From Mycolicibacterium flavescens (GTDB taxonomy: Bacteria; Actinomycetota; Actinomycetes; Mycobacteriales; Mycobacteriaceae), in contig LR134353.1 in NCBI GenBank assembly GCA_900637135.1, forward strand, positions 434,001 through 498,000: DNA of 64,000 nucleotides, read 5' to 3'. Shown here piece by piece: positions 9,836 to 16,881 of this stretch; the stretch's first letter is position 1, and each line of letters starts with the position of its first letter. The position numbers and the translations under genes were made by a program. The notes under the pieces are model-generated. The model ran no database searches and was not told the DNA's origin. It saw nothing but the letters and a program-made list of their open reading frames with translations.

Positions 9836-10503
9836 GTCGGAAACTCCGCGGATGTCGATGACGGCCAACGGTTTTCGGCGACGAATTCGGTCAACGGGCG
9901 TCCAGTCGTCCATTCGTCGATCTCGAGCTGGGGACGATCCGGAAACTCGGGGACCGGGCCGAGGCACAGGATCGCCACGGGCTCAGCGCCGTTGGGCATG
10001 CAGAGCAACTCGGCGAGCCTGTCCGGTTCGAAGATCGACACCCAACCCATGCCGAGCCCCTCTGCGCGCGCGGCGAGCCACAGGTTCTGTATCGCGCAGG
10101 AGACCGAGGCCAAATCCATGTGTGGAAGGGTGCGACGCCCGAACACATGCTCGTGTCTGCCGTCGCCCAGCGCGACGACGAGGAGCTCGGCGCACTCCAG
10201 GATCCCTTCGACCTTGAGAGCCAGGAACTCCTCGCCACGTGGCCCCAACGCCTCGGCGGTCCGCACACGCTCCTCGTCGACGAGGTCATGGATGCGTGCC
10301 CGCAACCGGTCGTCGGTGATCCGGACGAATCGCCATGGCTGCATCAGGCCGACGCTCGGTGCGGCGTGTGCGGCCTGCAGCAGCCGCACCAGTACGTCTT
10401 CGGGTATCTGCGTGCAGGGCAGGAACCGGCGCATGTCGCGGCGTTCGGCGATCACCCGATAAACCGCGCGGCGTTCTTCGACGTCGAACGCGTGCTGGTT
10501 CAC
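9832..10503 (-). CDS. bluB: 5,6-dimethylbenzimidazole synthase
   Basis: This 223-residue flavoenzyme of the nitroreductase fold corresponds to BluB (Rv0306 in M. tuberculosis), which breaks down FMNH2 with oxygen to give 5,6-dimethylbenzimidazole, the lower ligand of cobalamin. BluB-type signatures are RRDMRRFLP, AAHAAPSVGLMQPWRF and WLAARAEGLGMGWVSIF. Its position beside a riboswitch-controlled corrinoid importer suggests a shared purpose: remodelling imported corrinoids or finishing cobalamin. The unrelated pxpA gene follows with a four-base overlap. Confidence 0.9.
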   Translation of the reverse strand: MNQHAFDVEERRAVYRVIAERRDMRRFLPCTQIPEDVLVRLLQAAHAAPSVGLMQPWRFVRITDDRLRARIHDLVDEERVRTAEALGPRGEEFLALKVEGILECAELLVVALGDGRHEHVFGRRTLPHMDLASVSCAIQNLWLAARAEGLGMGWVSIFEPDRLAELLCMPNGAEPVAILCLGPVPEFPDRPQLEIDEWTTGRPLTEFVAENRWPSSTSAEFPT

Positions 10504-10565
10504 GCGGCCAGCTTAGACATCCGGGGCCAGCGTGACGCCCGCTGCGCGGTCCGGGCAGCGCCCAC

Positions 10566-10586
10566 TAATGGAAACGGTTATCGTTA
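10566..10586. promoter_or_regulatory. Putative Zur box upstream of the zinc importer
   Basis: A 21-base imperfect palindrome begins TAATGGAAAC and ends TTATCGTTA; 14 of the 20 off-centre bases are symmetric. Its layout (TAATG-AAA at the left, mirrored TTA at the right) follows the mycobacterial Zur operator. It ends eight bases before the ATG of the zinc-binding lipoprotein gene. It is weaker than the site at 4630. Confidence 0.65.
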
Positions 10587-10594
10587 TCGGTGTG

Positions 10595-11521
10595 ATGACC
10601 CCCCGCATTGCCCGCACGATCCTCGCCGGTGCGGTGCTGGCCGCGCCGTTCGCCTTGGCGGCGTGCGCCGGCAGTGACGAGCGAGCCCAGGAGGCGAGTA
10701 CCGTTCCGTGTCCGGTCCGGCCGGTCGACGTCGTCGTCAGCGTGGATCAGTGGGGTGACATCGTCTCCCAGTTGGGCGGTGCCTGCGCGGAGGTCTCCAC
10801 GGTGCTGGCCGGCTCGGCGGCCGACCCCCATGACTTCGAGCCCGCACCGTCGGATGCGGCGAAGTTCGACGGGGCGCAGCTCGTGGTCCTCAACGGAGGT
10901 CACTACGACGAGTGGGCGGTCAAGCTCGCCGCGAGCACGGCCCCGGACGCGCCGGTCGTGGCGGCCATGGCCGTCGACCACGAAGACGGGGCCAACCCCC
11001 ATGCCTGGTACGACCCCGCCGCGGTGACGGCGCTGGCCGACGCGGTCACCGCGCGACTACGCCAACTCGCGCCGGAGGCGGCGGGCTACTTCGACGAACG
11101 TCGCGTCGCGCTCGCGCAGAACCTCAAGCCGTACCATGAGCTCATTGATTCCCTGAGGGCCAAAGCGTCCGGCAAGAGCTATGCGGCGACCGAGACGTCA
11201 TTCGATGACATGGGTGCGGCGCTCGGTCTGGCCAACCGCACCCCGCGCGGCTATCAGGTCGCATCGTCCAACGACTCCGAACCGTCCCCGGCCGACCTCG
11301 ACGCCTTCTTACAACTGTTGTCCGATCGCGGCGTTGACGTCCTGGTCTACAACGTGCAGACCGAAGGCTCTGTCCCGCAACAGCTTCGGGCAGCGGCCGA
11401 GCAGTCGGGGGTTCCGGTGGTCGAGATCACCGAGACGCTGCCGCCGGACGCCGATTCGTTCCCGAGCTGGCAGGTCGACCAGTTGATCGCACTCGGCGAG
11501 GCGCTCGGTGTCGCAACATAG
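10595..11521 (+). CDS. znuA: Zinc ABC transporter substrate-binding lipoprotein, ZnuA/AztC type
   Basis: This lipoprotein of about 308 residues is in cluster 9. The signal peptide ends at lipobox ALAAC. Metal-ligand regions of the family are present: SAADPHDFEPAPSDA, LNGGHYDEW and NPHAWYDPAAV, and a C-terminal acidic ligand region. The His-rich loop typical of enteric ZnuA is absent. The frame is open upstream from 10532, but the ATG at 10595 (MTPRIARTILAGAV) starts the signal peptide. It heads a three-gene zinc import operon preceded by a Zur-like palindrome. Manganese is the main alternative substrate. Confidence 0.88.
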   Translation: MTPRIARTILAGAVLAAPFALAACAGSDERAQEASTVPCPVRPVDVVVSVDQWGDIVSQLGGACAEVSTVLAGSAADPHDFEPAPSDAAKFDGAQLVVLNGGHYDEWAVKLAASTAPDAPVVAAMAVDHEDGANPHAWYDPAAVTALADAVTARLRQLAPEAAGYFDERRVALAQNLKPYHELIDSLRAKASGKSYAATETSFDDMGAALGLANRTPRGYQVASSNDSEPSPADLDAFLQLLSDRGVDVLVYNVQTEGSVPQQLRAAAEQSGVPVVEITETLPPDADSFPSWQVDQLIALGEALGVAT

Positions 11522-12311
11522 TTCCGAACCTGAGGCCGAGCCCGACGTCGAGCAGACGGCGCTGACCTTCGAGGACGTCAGCGCGGCGCGCGGCGGGCGG
11601 CTGATCTGGTCGGAGGCGACGTTCGAGGTCCCCGCCGGCGGCATCGTGGCCGTCATCGGGTCGAACGGGGCCGGAAAGACGACGCTGCTGCAGATCGTGC
11701 TCGGTCTGGTGCCGCCGGCGTCCGGACACGTCCGCGTCTTCGGCCAACCGGCCGGTGCGCTCAACAAGTCGATCGGTTACGTCCCGCAGAACTACGCGTC
11801 GGCCTCCGGCGAGGCGATCCGGGCGCGCGACGCCGTGATGCTCGGCCTCGTCGGGCACCGGTGGGGTTTCGGCTGGCCGAGTCGTGAGGACAACCGTCGC
11901 GTGGACGAGGTGCTCGCCGCCGTCGACGCGACCGCGGTGGCGGACAAACGGCTCTCCCAACTCTCGGGCGGCCAGCGCCAGCGGGTCGCGCTGGCCGAGG
12001 CGCTGGTCTCCAAGCCCCGCATGTTGATCCTCGACGAGCCGTTGGCCGCACTCGATCTGCGCAGCCAGCGCGAGATCGTCGCCGTGCTCGAGCGGATCAG
12101 CAAGGAGTTCGGGGTGACGATCCTGGTCGTCGCACATGACCTCAACCCACTGCTGGGCGTGTTGACCAGCGCCATCTACCTGCTCGACGGACACGCGCAC
12201 TTCGACACGTTCGACGGCCCCGTCGACGAGACACTGCTGAGCCACCTCTACGGCACCCGAGTCGAGGTCGTTCATACGCCGCAGGGCGATCTCTACGTGC
12301 GGAGGCCGTGA
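11508..12311 (+). CDS. znuC: Zinc ABC transporter ATP-binding protein
   Basis: This 267-residue ATPase has Walker A GSNGAGKTT, signature LSGGQRQR, Walker B MLILDEPLAALDL and switch His in VVAHDLNP. It follows the family of ATPases that serve ABC-3 metal permeases. The GTG at 11508 overlaps the end of the binding-protein gene by 14 bases; a slightly later start is possible because residues 1-18 are acidic and unconserved. The stop overlaps the permease ATG, so the operon order is binding protein, ATPase, permease. Confidence 0.92.
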   Translation: MSQHSSEPEAEPDVEQTALTFEDVSAARGGRLIWSEATFEVPAGGIVAVIGSNGAGKTTLLQIVLGLVPPASGHVRVFGQPAGALNKSIGYVPQNYASASGEAIRARDAVMLGLVGHRWGFGWPSREDNRRVDEVLAAVDATAVADKRLSQLSGGQRQRVALAEALVSKPRMLILDEPLAALDLRSQREIVAVLERISKEFGVTILVVAHDLNPLLGVLTSAIYLLDGHAHFDTFDGPVDETLLSHLYGTRVEVVHTPQGDLYVRRP

Positions 12312-13177
12312 TGAACACGACCATCGTCGCGCTTGGCTACCAAGACCATTGGTGGCAGATCCTCATGTCGTCCTTCATGCGCAACGCGTTGATCGGCGGC
12401 ACGATCGTCGCCCTGGCCGCCGGCCTGATCGGTTACTTCGTCGTCGTGCGCAACACCGCCTTCGCCGCCCACGCGCTCGCTCACATCGGGCTGCCGGGCG
12501 CGACGGGAGCGGTACTCGTCGGCGTCCCCGTCGGGGTGGGGCTCGGCGTGTTCTGTATCGGCGGCGCCCTGGTGATCGGAGTGCTGGGCCGCCGGGCGGC
12601 CGACCGCGAGGTGGCCACGGGAACCGTACTGGCGATGGCGACCGGTCTCGGGTTGTTCTTCAACTCGCTGGCGACCAAGAGTTCGAGCACGCTGACCAAC
12701 GTCCTGTTCGGCAACCTGCTGGCGATCTCGCGCCAGCAGATCATTACGTTCGCGGTGCTGGTGGCGGTGCTGGCGGTGTGCATCGCGCTGATCTACCGGC
12801 CGCTGCTGTTCACGTCCGTCAACGCCCAGGTGGCCGACGCCAGGGGAGTGCCGGTGCGCGCGCTTTCGGTGGCGTTCATGGCGCTGCTCGGCCTGGCGGT
12901 GACGATGGCCGTGCAGGCAGTCGGCACGCTGCTGCTGTTCGCGCTCGTGGTCAGTCCCGCTGCGGCGGCGATCATGCTGACACCGCGACCGGGCAAGGCG
13001 ATCGCCCTGTCCACGGCGTTCAGCTTCGCAGCGGTGTGGGTGGGTCTTGGGCTCTCGGCGATGTTCAACGCACCGCCCAGCTTCGTGATCGTGACGGTCG
13101 CGTGCAGCGTCTGGGCGGTGGTGTGGGCCGGGCAGCGCGGGCTGCGACGAACCGCCGATCAGGTGCTGGTCACCTGA
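12311..13177 (+). CDS. znuB: Zinc ABC transporter permease, ABC-3 family
   Basis: This 288-residue membrane protein has eight or nine hydrophobic segments. ABC-3 features include FMRNALIGGTIVALAAGLIGYFVVVR, here split around the first loop, then FAAHALAHIGLPGATGA and LLFALVVSPAAAA. It forms the membrane channel for zinc with the neighbouring ATPase and lipoprotein. The ATG at 12311 sits on the znuC stop codon (a GTG just before it at 12308 is an alternative). The operon ends here; a LacI-type regulator starts 32 bases later. Confidence 0.9.
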   Translation: MNTTIVALGYQDHWWQILMSSFMRNALIGGTIVALAAGLIGYFVVVRNTAFAAHALAHIGLPGATGAVLVGVPVGVGLGVFCIGGALVIGVLGRRAADREVATGTVLAMATGLGLFFNSLATKSSSTLTNVLFGNLLAISRQQIITFAVLVAVLAVCIALIYRPLLFTSVNAQVADARGVPVRALSVAFMALLGLAVTMAVQAVGTLLLFALVVSPAAAAIMLTPRPGKAIALSTAFSFAAVWVGLGLSAMFNAPPSFVIVTVACSVWAVVWAGQRGLRRTADQVLVT

Positions 13178-13209
13178 GCTTGAGCCGTGGTCGGCTACCC
13201 TCACGGAGC

Positions 13210-14310
13210 ATGCCGAGGAGTCCCACGCCGCGACGGCGTGCCACGCTGGCTTCTCTGGCCGCCGAACTGAAGGTCTCCCGCACCACGATCTCCAACGCCT
13301 ACAACCGGCCGGACCAGTTGTCGGCCGAACTCCGCGATCGCGTACTGGCCACCGCGAAGCGGCTGGGATACCCCGGCCCCGACCCGGTGGCGCGTTCGCT
13401 GCGCACCCGCAAGGCCGGTGCGGTCGGTCTGATGATCACCGAACCGCTCAACTATTCCTTCAGCGATCCAGCCGCACTCGACTTTGTGGCCGGCTTGGCC
13501 GAGTCGTGTGAAGAGGCCGGGCAGGGACTGCTGCTCGTCGCGATCGGCCCCAATCGCAGCGTCAGCGACGGGACGGCGGCGATCCTCGCTGCCGGGGTGG
13601 ACGGTTTCGCAGTCTATTCGGCCTCCGACGACGACCCGTATCTCGCGACCGTCCAGCAGCGGCACCTCCCGATGGTGGTGATCGACCAGCCCAAGGACGT
13701 GCCCGGTGCCTCGCGCGTGTCCATCGACGACCGTGGCGCCATGCGCCAACTCGCCGAACACGTTGTGCAGCTGGGTCATCGGGAGATCAGCCTGCTGACG
13801 ATGCGGCTGGGCCGGGATCGGCCGAAGGGCGGGGCAGGGCCCACGGTGGCCGACCCGCAACGATTGCAGACTCCGCATTTTCACGTACAGCGCGAGCGCA
13901 TCGCAGGGGTTCGTGACGCGATGAGTGCAGCCGGGCTCGACCCGGAATCGCTGACCGTGGTGGAGAGCTACGAGCACCTGCCGACGTCGGGCGGGGCGGC
14001 CGCGGCAGTCGCCTTGACCGCCAATCCCCGGCTCACCGCGTTGATGTGCACTGCGGACGTACTGGCCCTCTCGGCGATGGATTACCTACGGGCGCGAGGC
14101 ATCTACGTTCCCGGCGAGATGACGGTCACCGGATTCGACGGAGTGCCAGAGGCGCTGCGGCGCGGTCTGGCCACGGTCGCACAGCCCAGCATCGAGAAGG
14201 GTCGCCGGGCGGGACGGCTGCTGCACCACCCGCCACGATCGGGTCTGCCGGTCGTGGAAGTCCTTGACACCGAGCTGGTCCGGGGCCGCACGGCGGGACC
14301 GCCCGCCTAG
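13210..14310 (+). CDS. LacI-family transcriptional regulator (Rv3575c-like)
   Basis: This 366-residue DNA-binding protein has an N-terminal LacI helix-turn-helix (TLASLAAELKVSRTTISNAYN) with hinge (VARSLRTRKAGAVGL) and a C-terminal periplasmic-binding-protein fold with the usual PTALMCTAD-type and TVTGFDGVPEAL segments. The effector is unknown. It matches Rv3575c, which also neighbours kstR in M. tuberculosis. The open frame extends back into znuB, but the ATG at 13210 starts the HTH region. Its stop overlaps the convergent kinase-like gene by four bases. Confidence 0.9.
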   Translation: MPRSPTPRRRATLASLAAELKVSRTTISNAYNRPDQLSAELRDRVLATAKRLGYPGPDPVARSLRTRKAGAVGLMITEPLNYSFSDPAALDFVAGLAESCEEAGQGLLLVAIGPNRSVSDGTAAILAAGVDGFAVYSASDDDPYLATVQQRHLPMVVIDQPKDVPGASRVSIDDRGAMRQLAEHVVQLGHREISLLTMRLGRDRPKGGAGPTVADPQRLQTPHFHVQRERIAGVRDAMSAAGLDPESLTVVESYEHLPTSGGAAAAVALTANPRLTALMCTADVLALSAMDYLRARGIYVPGEMTVTGFDGVPEALRRGLATVAQPSIEKGRRAGRLLHHPPRSGLPVVEVLDTELVRGRTAGPPA

Positions 14311-15251
14311 AGCGCGGTGACCGGCGAGGATGCCCGCCACTGCTGGACCATCGGTGCGATACCCGAGGTGAGCATCGGCAGCTCGGGAGCCATCGCCAGC
14401 GCCGCGACTATCGCGAGCCTGCCGGCCGCCTCGGTGATCCGCAGAACACGTTCATCGGTCGGGCGCAGCCCCATGGAGACCGCCGCCGCGTCGTAGGCTG
14501 CGAGGGCGTCGGCGCCCACCGTCGCGAGGTCCGATTCGACCGCACCGAGCGTCACGAGTTCGAAGTCCGACCACAGCTCGCCGTGTGGTGTGGTGATCAT
14601 GTTGTGGTATGGCGCGTCACCGTGAATGGGCTGAACGCCGACTCCGGGGAACGCGGACTGAAAGGCCGTGCGCGAGGCCAACACTGGGCCGATTATATCC
14701 CATTCACGTTGCGCCCGTTCGAGATCGGACGTTGGAATGAGTTCGGGCAGGTCCCTTAACGCCGCCAGCCCCTCCGGTATGTAGGAGCCGAACGGCGCCC
14801 AGAAATCCAGCTTCCCGTCGTAGTCGCGCAACGCGGCGTGTAGCTGCGCGGTCTGCTCCATGCGGTGACTCAAATCCGGGTTCGTATCGGGGACCTGCTC
14901 GACGAACTGCCAGAATGTCATCGAAAACCCGTCGCGGCGAACAGGTTCGGCGGGAACCAGTGGGGTCGGTGCCACTACCGGATGCCCGCGCTCGGCGAGC
15001 CATCTGGTGACGGCGAGCTCTGCGCGCTGTTGTCTGGTCTGCACATCCGGATTTCGGGTGTACGACGGCGGCAGGACCGTGGGCACCCGGACGACGACCG
15101 GCTCGGGATGAAGGTGGACGATCACGGAGAACACGTCGTAGAGCACGCGGGGATCGTCGCAGCGCAGGCCGAGGTCGGCCCCGGCGGCAACGGCCGCGGC
15201 GACTGCGGAAGCGGTCCGCTCGGCGATCTCGGCGTCGGTCAGCACCGTCAA
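14307..15251 (-). CDS. Aminoglycoside phosphotransferase-family kinase
   Basis: This 314-residue protein has the APH/choline-kinase fold. The catalytic loop reads VQPIHGDAPYHNMI (Asp in HGD, Asn downstream) and the metal-binding motif follows as LWSDFELVTLG. Nucleotide-binding lobe residues are VVVRVPTV. The family includes antibiotic kinases, but most chromosomal members phosphorylate unknown small molecules. The gene overlaps the otsB stop by four bases, so it is co-transcribed with a trehalose-6-phosphate phosphatase; the substrate may be a sugar, but nothing in the sequence proves it. Confidence 0.83.
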   Translation of the reverse strand: MTVLTDAEIAERTASAVAAAVAAGADLGLRCDDPRVLYDVFSVIVHLHPEPVVVRVPTVLPPSYTRNPDVQTRQQRAELAVTRWLAERGHPVVAPTPLVPAEPVRRDGFSMTFWQFVEQVPDTNPDLSHRMEQTAQLHAALRDYDGKLDFWAPFGSYIPEGLAALRDLPELIPTSDLERAQREWDIIGPVLASRTAFQSAFPGVGVQPIHGDAPYHNMITTPHGELWSDFELVTLGAVESDLATVGADALAAYDAAAVSMGLRPTDERVLRITEAAGRLAIVAALAMAPELPMLTSGIAPMVQQWRASSPVTAL

Positions 15252-16000
15252 CCCGATTGTGAGCGGCGCGCGTCGAGCAGGTAAGCCAACGCTGCCGCAA
15301 CGTCTTGCGGCGATTCGACGCGATAGGCCGCCAACGTATCGCCCGGCCCGATCTTCACCCCGACGTCGTCACCGCGAAGACGACGGAACGCCTTCTCATC
15401 GGTGACATCGTCGCCGAAGAACACCACGGCGTTCGCGTTCTCCTGCTCTCGCAGGATGTCGATCGCCTCGCCCTTGTCCGTCCGGATCACCGCGAACTCC
15501 AGCACTTCCTTGCCTTCGGTCAGCTGGGCATCCCAGTCGGTCGACGCCTCGCGAGCCGCGGAGAGCGCGGCCGCGCCGTCGTCTGCCGAGGCGTTGCGCA
15601 CGTGCAGCGCGACGCTGGCCGGTTTGGTCTCGACCGTAACACCCGGCTTACCCGAGGCGATCTCGCGCAGCTCCGCCGTGATGCGCTGCAGCGCAACATC
15701 GTCGACCTCGTGCGTGAAGCCCGTGTCGAACTCGGCACCGTGGCTGCCGACGAGATGCACCGCAGGCGGCATCCCCGACAACTCGCGCAGCACCTCGAGC
15801 GCGCGTCCGGAGATCAGCGCGGAAGCCGTGTCGGGCAGGTCGGCGAGCGCGACCAACGCGTCCGCGGCCTCGGCGAGTGGCCGGGCGTCGCCCGGGTTAC
15901 TGACGATCGGCGCCAGCGTGCCGTCGAAATCGGAGGTGATCAGCAGCCGTGGCGCCGCAGCAGCCGAAGCGAGCGCGCGCTGCAGATCGGCTGGAAGCAC
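15248..16000 (-). CDS. otsB: Trehalose-6-phosphate phosphatase, short form
   Basis: This 250-residue HAD-superfamily phosphatase should convert trehalose-6-phosphate to trehalose. HAD motif I is DFDGTLAPI, the sugar-binding cap includes LVGSHGAEFD, and the later motifs are KGEAIDIL and VFFGDDVTDEKAF. It lacks the extra N-terminal domain of the 391-residue mycobacterial OtsB2, so it is a single-domain version. It lies two bases downstream of kstR and overlaps the APH-like gene, forming a three-gene unit kstR-otsB-aph in the same direction. Confidence 0.88.
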   Translation of the reverse strand: MLPADLQRALASAAAAPRLLITSDFDGTLAPIVSNPGDARPLAEAADALVALADLPDTASALISGRALEVLRELSGMPPAVHLVGSHGAEFDTGFTHEVDDVALQRITAELREIASGKPGVTVETKPASVALHVRNASADDGAAALSAAREASTDWDAQLTEGKEVLEFAVIRTDKGEAIDILREQENANAVVFFGDDVTDEKAFRRLRGDDVGVKIGPGDTLAAYRVESPQDVAAALAYLLDARRSQSG

Positions 16001-16002
16001 GC

Positions 16003-16683
16003 CTAGATCTTAGGATGCTCTCCGTCGCCGATCAGCAACCGCACCGCGAGGTCCAACCGCTTGCTGACGTCGGTTGCCGAGGCCCGCCTGGTCAGCCAGG
16101 CGAGCAGGTTGGACAGCCAGACATCGGAGATGACGCGCGCGATGTGGTACTGGTCCTCGGTGGGCTCACCGTCGCTCATGGCGCGGGCGAACATCGAGTC
16201 CATCAGCTTGCCGACGTGGTCGACCTCGCCGGCCGCCGACGCGTCGGCGAACACGAACGCTCGCGTCATCGCCTCGGTCAACAGCGGATTGCGCTGCATC
16301 GCGCGGTTGAGCTTGCCCACCATGATGTTCAGCCGCTGATACGGCGTGCCACCGGCCAGCGAGGCGCGGTCGGTCTTGGCGTCGATGCGCTCGAACTCGC
16401 GACCCAGTGCGGACACCAGCAGGTGCACCTTGGACGGGAAGTACCGGTAGAGGGTGCCGACCGCGACATCGGCCCGTTCGGCAACAGCCCGCATCTGGAC
16501 GGCTTCGTAGCCGCCCTTGGAGGCGATGGCCAGCGTCGCGTCCAGGATGCGCTTGCGGCGCTCGCGCTGGGCTTCTGAGCCGAGCTCTGACTCGGACAGG
16601 ACCGCCACGTTCATCACCTGGCGTGGTCGAGATTCCGACCCCGAGCCCGGGTTGGCGGCTGCTGGCTGGGACGGGCCGGACAT
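16003..16683 (-). CDS. kstR: TetR-family repressor of cholesterol catabolism KstR
   Basis: This is a close match to M. tuberculosis KstR (Rv3574). The N-terminal HTH region (RRKRILDATLAIASKGGYEAVQ, with AVGTLYRYFPSKVHLL) and the ligand domain (MQRNPLLTEAMTRAFVFAD, YHIARVISDVWLSNLLAWL) are nearly identical. KstR represses side-chain and ring-A/B genes until a CoA thioester of a cholesterol metabolite binds it. I chose the ATG at 16683 because an AAGGAGAAG ribosome-binding site precedes it; ATG 16614 would give the shorter M. tuberculosis-like N-terminus, and 16752 is less likely. It diverges from fadE34 across a perfect KstR box, so it probably regulates itself. Confidence 0.95.
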   Translation of the reverse strand: MSGPSQPAAANPGSGSESRPRQVMNVAVLSESELGSEAQRERRKRILDATLAIASKGGYEAVQMRAVAERADVAVGTLYRYFPSKVHLLVSALGREFERIDAKTDRASLAGGTPYQRLNIMVGKLNRAMQRNPLLTEAMTRAFVFADASAAGEVDHVGKLMDSMFARAMSDGEPTEDQYHIARVISDVWLSNLLAWLTRRASATDVSKRLDLAVRLLIGDGEHPKI

Positions 16684-16825
16684 GCGGCGGGCTTCTCCTT
16701 CGTTACGCGTTCTCGCTGGAAACGATACGCATGCCGATGCACTTTTTCTCACCCCGATGTCGCCGATGGCACCGACGTGTCCTGCTGTAATGGCGGTCGA
16801 CTTGACGGTCGGTCGCTGGCACTAT

Positions 16826-16839
16826 TAGAACACGTTCTA
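16826..16839. promoter_or_regulatory. KstR operator between kstR and fadE34
   Basis: TAGAACACGTTCTA has perfect six-base arms and fits the KstR consensus TnnAACnnGTTnnA. It is 42 bases upstream of fadE34 and lies in the divergent intergenic region with kstR, so it can control both. Confidence 0.92.
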
Positions 16840-16881
16840 GTGAGGAGCACCGCCTTCTCACCCAATAGCTAGGAGTGGACG

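Noticed and set aside
12349..13209. In-frame upstream extension of the LacI gene
   Set aside because: The LacI HTH begins after ATG 13210; the extension lies inside znuB and has shadow composition.
14307..15251. Aminoglycoside resistance gene
   Set aside because: The fold is APH-like, but no feature points to a resistance enzyme, and the operon with otsB argues for a housekeeping kinase.
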